This document shows positions 37,291 through 44,071 of a stretch of DNA of 56,763 nucleotides, piece by piece. The notes beneath the pieces are model-generated. The model did no database searches. It was not told where the DNA came from and was given only the letters and a program-made list of their open reading frames with translations. The translations under genes were made by a program, and so were the position numbers. The stretch is from Streptacidiphilus melanogenes (GTDB lineage: Bacteria > Actinomycetota > Actinomycetes > Streptomycetales > Streptomycetaceae): NCBI RefSeq assembly GCF_000787835.1, contig NZ_BBPP01000026.1:62769-119531 (forward strand), given 5' to 3'. Each line of letters begins with the position of its first letter. Position 1 is the stretch's first letter.

Positions 37291-38223
37291 TCAGCGGGGC
37301 TGGGTGGTCACGGTCGAGGTGAAGACGCGGTGGCCGTCCTGGGTGATCTCCACCGTGGTCCGGGCCCGGCCGAGGCCGTCGGGAGCCTCGGGCACCGCCG
37401 TGACCAGGCAGGGACGGTCGAACTCGACGTAGCGGACGAAGGTCGTGTCGAAGGCGACGGCGGTCACCGGGCAGCCCATGGCGGCCTGCGCGGCCTGGTC
37501 CGCCGCCTCCAGCAGCACCATGCCCGGTATGTGGTCGTGCGGGTGGTCGAAGAGGACCCCGTGGCCGGTGTCCACCCGCAGCTGCCAGCCGTGGGGGGAG
37601 CCGGTCGGCGAGAGCACCACGTCGCGGGCACGGGTGCGGCCGACCAGGCCCGGCGGGACGGGCGGCGTGGGGGGCGCGGCGAGGGCGAAGGCCTCACGGG
37701 CGTCCGCGTAGCGGCCGCGCAGCCGGTCGTAGAGCGCCGGCGGATGGGTGGTGTAGTGCACCGTCGCGGTGCCGAGCCGGAGCCCCGAGTGCCGCGCCTC
37801 GACGCGCGAGGCGAAGTGGACGGAGCCGAGTCTGCGACGTCTGACGGACAGGTGCGTCACCAGCAGCGTGGCCGAGACCGGCTCCGAAGTGACCAGCAGG
37901 GCCCCGGGGTTGACCGAGAAGTTCACCGACTCCCAGCCGAGCCGGTGGCCGAGCGGCACCTCGTGGACACTGTGGCTGAGCAGCGCCAGCCCCTGCCGCA
38001 GGCTCTCGGTGAAGAGCAGCGGACGATAGCGCCCGTCCTCCGTGTAGAACTCCTGCTCCCGGGGCCAGGCCACGGTGACGTGCTGGGTGGTGTCCGAGAT
38101 CCGACTCCAGCCGGACACCAGCACCGCTCCAGGGTCGCTCTTGCGGACCTGAGTTAAGATTCCGGTGGGCGTTTGCGGCGGAGCGCTGATGAGCTGCAGG
38201 TTCGCGGTCGTGCACGATGTCAT
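37291..38223 (-). CDS. AfsA/ScbA-like gamma-butyrolactone synthase (variant)
   Basis: A 310-residue protein with two AfsA hot-dog repeats, the family that joins a beta-ketoacyl chain with dihydroxyacetone phosphate to start gamma-butyrolactone synthesis. The first repeat has F-T-E-S-L-R-Q (Glu73, Arg76). The second has M-V-L-L-E-A-A-D-Q, where Glu239 is kept but the usual Arg of E-A-A-R-Q is Asp242. Loss of the corresponding Arg or Glu residues is reported to abolish ScbA activity, so this copy may be inactive or altered. The start at 38223 has GAGGAG upstream. It is divergent from an ArpA-type receptor, the classic scbA/scbR layout. Confidence 0.85.
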   Translation of the reverse strand: MTSCTTANLQLISAPPQTPTGILTQVRKSDPGAVLVSGWSRISDTTQHVTVAWPREQEFYTEDGRYRPLLFTESLRQGLALLSHSVHEVPLGHRLGWESVNFSVNPGALLVTSEPVSATLLVTHLSVRRRRLGSVHFASRVEARHSGLRLGTATVHYTTHPPALYDRLRGRYADAREAFALAAPPTPPVPPGLVGRTRARDVVLSPTGSPHGWQLRVDTGHGVLFDHPHDHIPGMVLLEAADQAAQAAMGCPVTAVAFDTTFVRYVEFDRPCLVTAVPEAPDGLGRARTTVEITQDGHRVFTSTVTTQPR

Positions 38224-38298
38224 GACGAGTCGTCTCCTCGAGAGTACGTGCTGAACTGCGGCGCACCGGCTGTTGCTTGGCCGCTGCATCGGTCAATA

Positions 38299-38321
38299 AC
38301 ATAATGAACACTTTGGTTTTT
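38299..38321. promoter_or_regulatory. Candidate autoregulatory element (ARE) between afsA-like and receptor genes
   Basis: The AT-rich stretch reads ACATAATGAAC then ACTTTGGTTTTT. The left ACATA and right GGTTTTT resemble the two halves of gamma-butyrolactone-receptor operators. It lies 26 bases before the receptor start and about 76 bases before the divergent synthase start. Confidence 0.55.
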
Positions 38322-38346
38322 GGGAAGCACGATCCTCGAGGTGCAC

Positions 38347-38991
38347 ATGGCGGCTGGACGGACAGTGAAGCAGGCACGGGCCGAACGGACCCGTGACACC
38401 CTGATCCAGGCAGCGGCGGAGGTGTTCGGAGAGCTGGGCTTCGCCGGGGCCAGCATGATGAAGATCGCCGACCGCGCCGGTCTCACGATGGGGGCGGTGT
38501 ACTTCCACTTCCGGAGCAAGGACGAGCTGGCCCAACTGCTGGTCCAGGAACAGCCGAAGCACGTGGTGCCGCCGCACGCCTCCGAGGGCCTGCAGCAGGC
38601 CGTCGACATCACCCTGACCTGGGCGTACCGGATGCCGAAGGACCCGATCCTGCAGGCGGGCGCGCGGCTGGTGTGGGAGCAGGAGAACTTCGCCTCCCCA
38701 CAGCACAACTCCCACGACCAGTGGACCGAGATCATCTCCGAGGCGCTGCAGGTCGCCCTGACCCGACGGGAACTGCGCGCCGGCACCGACGTCGAGACGC
38801 TCTCGCGACTCGTCGTCGACGCGTGCACAGGTGCGCAGATGCGCTCCTACGTCGAGACCTCGGACCGCACCCGGCCCAACCTGCCGGAGCGCGTCGAGGA
38901 CATGTGGCACTGCCTGCTGCCCGCCTTCGCCGTTCCGAGCGCGGTGAAGCGCATCGAGATGGGCGAGGAACGCACCCGCGTGGCGGCCTGA
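38347..38991 (+). CDS. Gamma-butyrolactone receptor (ArpA/ScbR-like TetR repressor)
   Basis: A 214-residue TetR protein of the ArpA/ScbR group. The N-terminus K-Q-A-R-A-E-R-T-R-D-T-L-I-Q-A-A-A-E-V-F is characteristic, with the HTH ending M-G-A-V-Y-F-H-F-R-S-K. Trp126 in H-D-Q-W-T-E-I-I sits where the ligand-stacking Trp of ArpA/CprB lies. It is divergent from the AfsA homologue and near a candidate ARE. It probably represses itself and cluster regulators until a butyrolactone binds. The ATG at 38347 is preferred; GTG 38341 is also in frame. Confidence 0.88.
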   Translation: MAAGRTVKQARAERTRDTLIQAAAEVFGELGFAGASMMKIADRAGLTMGAVYFHFRSKDELAQLLVQEQPKHVVPPHASEGLQQAVDITLTWAYRMPKDPILQAGARLVWEQENFASPQHNSHDQWTEIISEALQVALTRRELRAGTDVETLSRLVVDACTGAQMRSYVETSDRTRPNLPERVEDMWHCLLPAFAVPSAVKRIEMGEERTRVAA

Positions 38992-39071
38992 CCATCGCAT
39001 CGCCTCGTCAACCTGGTGTTCAGCCAAGAGAGTTGGCGGACATGCCAGCGACCGGGTTACCGTGACGCCGA

Positions 39072-39095
39072 CGCCCCCGCCGATCGGCGGGGGCG
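39072..39095. terminator. Perfect 24-bp palindrome after the receptor gene
   Basis: The sequence is a perfect 24-bp palindrome made of CGCCCCCGCCGA and its complement, centred between 39083 and 39084. It lies 81 bases after the receptor stop and 28 bases before the SDR start. It could act as a terminator or an operator; there is no T tract. Confidence 0.45.
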
Positions 39096-39122
39096 ACGAG
39101 CGATCTGGGGGGATCGGCGCCG

Positions 39123-39893
39123 ATGGGCGACAAGGGGCTTCTGCACGACAAGATCATCATGATCACGGGTTCGTCCAGCGGGATCGGCGCCGCCGCCGCC
39201 CGCGTGTTCGCCGCCGAGGGGGCGGCGGTGCTGCTGATGGCCCGACGCGAACGGCCGCTGCGCGAACTGGCCGACGCGATCCGGGCCGAGGGCGGAGCGG
39301 CCGAGGTCGCCGTCGGCGACGTGACCGAGACGGCGGACGTCGAACGGGCCGTCGGCCACGCGGTGCGCAGCTTCGGGCGGCTGGACGCGGCGTTCAACAA
39401 CGCGGGCTGGGGCACGCTCGGCACCGCCCTGCACGAGACCGAGGACGACGTCTTCGACCGCATCATGGACGTCAACGTGCGCGGCGTGTGGAACTGCATG
39501 AAACAGCAGATCCCGGCCATGCTCGGGCGCGGCACGGGCGGCGCGATCGTCAACACCTCCAGCACGGCCGGGCTCTTCGCCACCGGTGTGGTCTCGCCGT
39601 ACGTGGCCGCCAAACACGCCGTGCTGGGCCTGACCCGCGCCGCGGCGGCCGAGTACGGAGGCCACGGCATCAGGATCAACGCGCTCGTGGTCGGCAGCAC
39701 CCGCACCGAGCTGATGGAGCAGGCCATCGCGGCCGTGCCGCAGCTGGAGCAGGCGGCCACGGAGCGGGCCATCCAGCGGCGCCTCGCCGAGCCCGTCGAG
39801 ATCGCCCGCGCGGCGGCCTGGCTGCTCAGCGACGAGGCCTCGTTCGTCACCGGCGGCGCGGTCCCGGTCGACGGCGGCTGCTCCGCGGTCTGA
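39123..39893 (+). CDS. Short-chain dehydrogenase/reductase in the butyrolactone island
   Basis: A 256-residue classical SDR: cofactor motif T-G-S-S-S-G-I-G, N-N-A-G, Ser in N-T-S-S-T-A-G and catalytic Y-V-A-A-K. The C-terminal P-V-D-G-G is typical. Its place between the butyrolactone receptor and pseudo-receptor suggests a role in signal-molecule synthesis such as 6-keto reduction (BarS1-like), but it could act on the cluster product. Substrate not determined. Confidence 0.85.
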   Translation: MGDKGLLHDKIIMITGSSSGIGAAAARVFAAEGAAVLLMARRERPLRELADAIRAEGGAAEVAVGDVTETADVERAVGHAVRSFGRLDAAFNNAGWGTLGTALHETEDDVFDRIMDVNVRGVWNCMKQQIPAMLGRGTGGAIVNTSSTAGLFATGVVSPYVAAKHAVLGLTRAAAAEYGGHGIRINALVVGSTRTELMEQAIAAVPQLEQAATERAIQRRLAEPVEIARAAAWLLSDEASFVTGGAVPVDGGCSAV

Positions 39894-39912
39894 CCCGCGC
39901 CCGCGACGGCGC

Positions 39913-40539
39913 CTAACGGGGCCGACGGGGCGTCGGGGCGGCTCCGCCCGGGTCGGACTGGGCGACGCCCAGCCCCTGGCGGATGAGGTCCCAGATACGG
40001 GCGAGGCGGGCGGTGGGGCGGCCGTCCGGGTTCTGGTCGCGGGAGACCAGCTGGCGGATCTCCGCCTCGACTCCGGTGAGGAGATGGGTCGCCAGGGCCG
40101 CGAGGGCGGCCCTGGCGGAGCCGGGGAGCCCCTCGTCCTGGCGGAGTTGGCCGAGCCGCTCCCTGATCGCCGGGACCCAGGCCGACGTCCAGTCGGGGCC
40201 GCCGTCCGGCTGCTCCCGGGTCAGCCGGGCCGCGGCGCGCACGGCCACGTCCTCCTCCAGCAGCGAGGCCAGGGAGAGCGTCAGCGAGATCACCCAGAGC
40301 ACCGCCTCGGACTCGCGCGGGACGGTGGCCACCGTGGCCACGGTCGCGGCGTGGCCGTGCACCCGGACCTCGGCCGCCAGGTCCTCCTTGCTGGCGAAGT
40401 GGAAGGTCAGGGCTCCGACGGAGATCCCCGCGGAGCGGGTGATCCGCGCCAGGGACGAGGCGGCGTAGCCGTTGCGGTCGAACTCGCGCGCGGCGGCGCA
40501 CACCAGCGCCTGACGGGTCCGGGCGGCCCTCTCCTGCAT
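39913..40539 (-). CDS. Pseudo gamma-butyrolactone receptor (JadR2/ScbR2-like TetR)
   Basis: A 208-residue TetR-family protein that starts M-Q-E-R-A-A-R-T-R-Q-A-L and has V-G-A-L-T-F-H-F-A-S-K, both typical of the butyrolactone-receptor group. Its divergent placement from an atypical OmpR regulator mirrors jadR2-jadR1, where the pseudo-receptor represses the activator and responds to antibiotics rather than to butyrolactone. The C-terminal ~25 residues are Pro/Arg-rich. The start at 40539 is chosen because it gives the canonical N-terminus. The role is inferred from context. Confidence 0.8.
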   Translation of the reverse strand: MQERAARTRQALVCAAAREFDRNGYAASSLARITRSAGISVGALTFHFASKEDLAAEVRVHGHAATVATVATVPRESEAVLWVISLTLSLASLLEEDVAVRAAARLTREQPDGGPDWTSAWVPAIRERLGQLRQDEGLPGSARAALAALATHLLTGVEAEIRQLVSRDQNPDGRPTARLARIWDLIRQGLGVAQSDPGGAAPTPRRPR

Positions 40540-40614
40540 CACCACGTTCCTTCCCCGCAAGCGGACTTGCCCGCAGACCTCGTCGGCTGTTCAGCCCGAT
40601 GTTATCCGGCTCAC

Positions 40615-40644
40615 GTGACAAAAAAATAACTGTCGCTATTATTT
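40615..40644 (+). promoter_or_regulatory. Promoter with overlapping palindrome before the atypical regulator
   Basis: GTGACA (40615-40620), 16 bases, then TATTAT (40637-40642) is one of the best sigma70-type promoters in the window. The dyad AAATAA (40624-40629) / TTATTT (40639-40644) covers the spacer and -10, so a bound repressor, presumably the divergent pseudo-receptor, would block it. The ATG of the regulator is at 40716. Confidence 0.7.
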
Positions 40645-40715
40645 AAGCGGGTACCGTCATCTGGGGGCAGCCGTCGGGGCGCCGGCGCCCCGCCGGGCTT
40701 ACGAGTGGGGGATCC

Positions 40716-41435
40716 ATGACCATGATCACTGCGGAGGCACTGAGAACGGAGCCGCGGACGACCCGCGCACCGGGCCTGACCGGGTCCGTGCTGGTGGTCG
40801 CGGCCGACCAGATCGCGGCCGAGTCCCGGGTGCGGGATCTGCGGCGACAGGGCTACGCCGTCAGCAGCGTCGCCACCGGGGCGGAGGCGCTGGCCACGCA
40901 CCAGCGGTCGGACCTGGTCCTGCTGGACCTCGACCTCCCCGACATCGACGGCCTGGAAGTGTGCCGGTTGCTGCGCACGACCGGGGACCAGCCGATCATC
41001 TCCATCGCCCCCCGCGACACCGAGCTCGACCGGGTCCTGGCGCTCCAGGCGGGGGCCGACGACTGCGTCGTCTCCTCGTGCGGCATCCGCGAGATGCTGG
41101 CCCGCATCGAGGCCGTGCTGCGCCGCGCCCGACCGCAGCCGACCTCGCACACCATCTCGCTGACCCCGCTCCAGATCGACGGCAGCACCCGGGAGGTCCG
41201 TCTGCACGGCAGGCCGGTGGAGCTGACGTCCAAGGAGTTCGACCTGTTGCACACGCTCGCCGCGGACCCCCGGAGCGTGCTGTCCCGCAAGGAGCTGATG
41301 GCCCGGGTGTGGGACACCAGCTGGGCGGCGTCCAGCCGCACCATCGACACGCACGTGAGCAACCTGCGGGCCAAGCTCGGCGAGAAGTGGATCATCACGG
41401 TCCACGGCGTCGGCTACCGCCTGGGCCGCGGCTGA
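40716..41435 (+). CDS. Atypical OmpR-family response regulator (JadR1-like cluster activator)
   Basis: A 239-residue protein. The receiver domain (about 24-135) keeps the phospho-Asp71 (L-L-D-L-D-L-P-D) but lacks other switch residues: the acidic pair is A-A-D, the Thr/Ser position is Ala in I-S-I-A-P, and the conserved Lys is missing in D-D-C-V-V-S-S. The C-terminal winged-helix domain is intact (L-T-S-K-E-F-D-L-L, T-V-H-G-V-G-Y-R-L). There is no partner kinase nearby. Atypical receivers such as JadR1 act independently of phosphorylation and can bind the end product. It is the likely activator of the operon downstream. Confidence 0.85.
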   Translation: MTMITAEALRTEPRTTRAPGLTGSVLVVAADQIAAESRVRDLRRQGYAVSSVATGAEALATHQRSDLVLLDLDLPDIDGLEVCRLLRTTGDQPIISIAPRDTELDRVLALQAGADDCVVSSCGIREMLARIEAVLRRARPQPTSHTISLTPLQIDGSTREVRLHGRPVELTSKEFDLLHTLAADPRSVLSRKELMARVWDTSWAASSRTIDTHVSNLRAKLGEKWIITVHGVGYRLGRG

Positions 41436-41440
41436 GCGAC

Positions 41441-41485
41441 CGCCGGAGGCGGGCCGGGGACTCCCCGGCCCGCCTCCGGCGTTTT
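41441..41485 (+). terminator. Strong intrinsic terminator after the atypical regulator
   Basis: A perfect 19-bp stem (41441-41459 with 41463-41481) with a 3-base loop ACT is followed directly by TTTT. It separates the regulatory gene from the biosynthetic operon, so that operon needs its own promoter. Confidence 0.92.
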
Positions 41486-41794
41486 CCGGGCACAATTCGG
41501 CACACCTGAATATCTCCCGGAATCCGCACCTCCGAATTGCTTTCGCGGGCGACTCCACACGGCCTGGCGAAATATCCTGCGCCACCCACCCGCCGATGAC
41601 GTTCGCCGACATTCCTTGACAAAGTCCGGACACGAGAATTCTTGCCCGGCCCGGCGGCCCCGTACAGGATGGTCTGCAGTGCGCACCGCACCGCCGAGCT
41701 CCGGCGACAAGCCAACCGCCCACGAACAAGGGGCCGTTGAATTCACCTGGAGCCAGCTCCGGGAAACCTCCCGGACACAGGAGGAGGGAACGCA
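41482..41794 (+). promoter_or_regulatory. Promoter/leader region of the biosynthetic operon
   Basis: No gene. TTGACA at 41616-41621 is an exact -35; a matching -10 is poor (TTCTTG after 17 bases), as in activator-dependent promoters. An inverted repeat CAATTCGG/CCGAATTG flanks 41492-41540 upstream. The perfect hairpin TCCGGGA-AACC-TCCCGGA (41758-41775) lies just before the GAGGAGGG ribosome site at 41781-41788 and could modulate translation. Confidence 0.55.
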
Positions 41795-42943
41795 ATGGAA
41801 AAGAAAGAGCACGGGACACTCCCGGTGCCGCCGCAGATATCCGACGCCACGCTGCGCGACTCCGCGCACATGGCAGGGGTGGAATTCGGTCCCAGGGACG
41901 CCGCGGCGATCGCCGACCTACTGGTGAAGACCGGCGTGGCGCTGGTCGAGGTGGGCATGGTCGCCGGCCCGGACTCGAAGGACGGCGACCTGGTCCTGGC
42001 CACCCACGAGGCCGTCGGCCCCGAGCGCAGCATGACGCTGGTGGTCGTGCGCGACCGCCAGCAGGTGGCGACGGCCCTCGACGAGGCCGAGCGGCTCGGC
42101 GTGCGGCACATCATGTACTCCATTCCCACGTCCGAGCAGCACGCCAAGCTGAAGCTCGGCTCGCCCAGCGCGAAGTTCCTCCAGGCGCTGGCCCGTTCGG
42201 CGATCGCGCAGGCCAAGGACCGCGGCTTCCACGTCACCTTCAGCGGCGAGGACGCGGCGCGCACCCCCGCGGAGCGCCTGGTCCCGTACGTCACCGCGGG
42301 CTTCGACGCCGGCGCCGACCGGTTCCGGCTGGCGGAGACCGTCGCCTACCTGTCGCCGTGGCAGATGCAGGACGTGATCGCGGACCTGACCGCGATCGAC
42401 GGCTCCGAGATCGAGATCCACTCGCACAACATGCTGGGCATGGCCGTCGCCAACTCCCTTGCCGCCGTGCGCGCCGGGGCGAAGTGGATCTCGGCGACCG
42501 TCGGCGGGATCGGCGAGCGCGGCGGTAACGCCCCGCTCGCCGAGCTGCTCACCTCGCTGCGCGTGATCCACGGCGACACCCGCTTCGACCTGAGCCACCT
42601 CACCGAGCTGTCGCGGCTCGCCCTCAAGGGCGCCGGCCTCGGCGAGGCGTTCCAGTCCGGCCCGACCACGCCGCACTCCTTCGCCTACGAGCTGCCGGGC
42701 CAGCTGAGCCACCCCGAGGCCTACGAGACGCTGCCCGCCGAGCTCGTCGGGAACTCCCGCGAGCTGCTGGTGCGCACCCGCCTGACGACCGCCCTGGTCA
42801 CGTGGGCGCTGGGCGACTCCGGCGTCTTCGTCGACGTCGAAGCCTTCACACCATGGCTGATCGAGCGTCAGGAGTCTTCGGGCGCTCCGCTGCTGGACCG
42901 CGACGCGATCCGCAAGGCCGCGATCGAGTTCCAGGCCGCCTGA
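41795..42943 (+). CDS. Homocitrate synthase / HMG-CoA-lyase-like aldolase (HMGL-like TIM barrel)
   Basis: A 382-residue enzyme of the HMGL-like family (2-isopropylmalate/homocitrate synthases, HMG-CoA lyase, 4-hydroxy-2-oxovalerate aldolase). D-A-T-L-R-D (17-22) holds the metal Asp and catalytic Arg, H-S-H-N (209-212) the two metal His, and G-G-I-G-E-R-G-G-N (237-245) the C-terminal signature. It could condense an acyl-CoA with a 2-oxo acid, or cleave such an adduct; the sequence does not decide. It opens the operon, 89 bases before the carrier protein. No aconitase- or isocitrate-dehydrogenase-like gene follows, unlike primary lysine synthesis through aminoadipate. Confidence 0.85.
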   Translation: MEKKEHGTLPVPPQISDATLRDSAHMAGVEFGPRDAAAIADLLVKTGVALVEVGMVAGPDSKDGDLVLATHEAVGPERSMTLVVVRDRQQVATALDEAERLGVRHIMYSIPTSEQHAKLKLGSPSAKFLQALARSAIAQAKDRGFHVTFSGEDAARTPAERLVPYVTAGFDAGADRFRLAETVAYLSPWQMQDVIADLTAIDGSEIEIHSHNMLGMAVANSLAAVRAGAKWISATVGGIGERGGNAPLAELLTSLRVIHGDTRFDLSHLTELSRLALKGAGLGEAFQSGPTTPHSFAYELPGQLSHPEAYETLPAELVGNSRELLVRTRLTTALVTWALGDSGVFVDVEAFTPWLIERQESSGAPLLDRDAIRKAAIEFQAA

Positions 42944-43032
42944 GGCCCCCACCACGGGCGCGCCCCCACCAGCACACCCCCACGCGAACACATCCACCGT
43001 CACCACCTTCACCACCAACAGGAGTGAGATCC

Positions 43033-43218
43033 ATGTCCACCGCCACCCTGACCGGCGCCTGCCCCGAGTGCGAGACCGACCTGACCGTGCCGCCGATCGC
43101 CCAGGGCGAGACCTTCTCCTGCCCCGAGTGCATGCTCACGCTGCGTGTCGAGGAAATCCAGGACGGGCGGCTGACCCTCGAGATGGTCCAGGTCACGCTG
43201 CGCGACTGGGGCCAGTGA
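43033..43218 (+). CDS. Amino-group carrier protein, LysW-type, C-terminal Gln variant
   Basis: A 61-residue acidic carrier with a zinc ribbon: Cys10-x2-Cys13 and Cys30-x2-Cys33 in the C-P-E-C contexts typical of LysW. In LysW proteins the last residue is Glu (consensus D/E-W-G-E), whose side-chain carboxylate is joined to the alpha-amino group of the substrate to protect it and to present it to LysX/Z/Y enzymes. Here the end is R-D-W-G-Q: codon CAG at 43213-43215, then TGA. The loading site is therefore an amide as encoded. GGAG at 43021-43024 lies 8 bases before the ATG. The ligase gene starts one base after the stop. Confidence 0.92.
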   Translation: MSTATLTGACPECETDLTVPPIAQGETFSCPECMLTLRVEEIQDGRLTLEMVQVTLRDWGQ

Positions 43219-43219
43219 G

Positions 43220-44071
43220 ATGACCAAGAACGTCGCCATCGTCGCGGACCGGATCAGCTGGGAGGAGCGCCGGCTGATCGAGGCCGCCCCCGAGCTCGGA
43301 CTGCATGTCGAGTGGGTCAACGACGAGTCCCTGTGCCTCGGCGCGCCCGGCGCGCCGTCGGTGCAGGACTTCGACGCGCTGCTGGTGCGCAGCCGCAGCT
43401 ACACGCGCGGCGGCCTGGTCGCCACGCTCGCCGAGGCCGCCGGGATCCCCGTCCTCAACAGCGCGCGGGCCATCAACGCCTGTGAGAACAAGGCCGTCCT
43501 GCGGTCGGTGCTGAGCGCCGCGGAGATCCCCGTGCCGGACTTCCGGCTGGTGCTGTCCCGCCGCGACTTCGAGAAGGCGCTGGACGAGCTCGGCGTGCCG
43601 GTGGTGCTCAAGCCGATCTTCGGCGGCATGGGCAAGCGGGTCACCCTGATCCGCCACACCGACACCGCCCACTCCGTCTACGACTACGTCGAGGACCTCG
43701 GGCACGCCTTCGAGCAGGCCTGCCTGGTCGAGCCGTACCTCTCCGGCGGCTCGTCGGTGCGCTGCCTCGTGGTGGGCCGCGACATCGTGGCCGCCGCGGA
43801 GTTCGCCAGCGCCGGCGCCGACTGGCGCAGCAACGCGGCGCTCGGCAACCGCAGCACCACCCTCGCCTACGATCCCGACGTCGTGAAGATCGTCGACGCC
43901 GTGGTCTCCGAACTCGGCGCCGGGATCTACGGCGTCGACCTCTTCCGCACCGACGACGGCTACGTCGTCAACGAGGTCAACCACGCCCCTGCCTTCCGCG
44001 GGGTGGCCTCGGTGACCGGCGCGGACATCCCCAACGCCGTCGGCTCGTTCGTCCAGGAGCTGCTCTCATGA
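43220..44071 (+). CDS. LysX-like ATP-grasp ligase (amino-group carrier loading)
   Basis: A 283-residue RimK/LysX-family ATP-grasp ligase. In LysX systems it attaches the substrate amino group to the carrier's C-terminal Glu. ATP-grasp features include V-L-K-P-I-F-G-G-M-G-K-R-V, V-E-P-Y-L and the metal-binding E-V-N-H-A-P-A-F-R-G near the C-terminus, similar to the E-V-N-H segment of LysX. It is one base from the carrier gene and overlaps the next gene by 4 bases. Because RimK homologues can also extend alpha-carboxyl ends, it could join the substrate to the Gln alpha-carboxylate instead. Confidence 0.9.
   Translation: MTKNVAIVADRISWEERRLIEAAPELGLHVEWVNDESLCLGAPGAPSVQDFDALLVRSRSYTRGGLVATLAEAAGIPVLNSARAINACENKAVLRSVLSAAEIPVPDFRLVLSRRDFEKALDELGVPVVLKPIFGGMGKRVTLIRHTDTAHSVYDYVEDLGHAFEQACLVEPYLSGGSSVRCLVVGRDIVAAAEFASAGADWRSNAALGNRSTTLAYDPDVVKIVDAVVSELGAGIYGVDLFRTDDGYVVNEVNHAPAFRGVASVTGADIPNAVGSFVQELLS

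Noticed and set aside
38347-38991. Ordinary drug-efflux TetR for the receptor gene
   Set aside because: The N-terminal Q-A-R-A-E-R-T-R pattern, Trp126 and divergence from an AfsA homologue fit the gamma-butyrolactone receptor group better.
39072-39095. Phage or integrative-element attachment site at the 24-bp palindrome
   Set aside because: No integrase, tRNA gene or second copy is nearby; a hairpin or operator is simpler.
41616-41644. A complete consensus sigma70 promoter before the biosynthetic operon
   Set aside because: TTGACA is exact but no acceptable -10 lies 16-19 bases downstream, so I list it only as an activator-dependent candidate.
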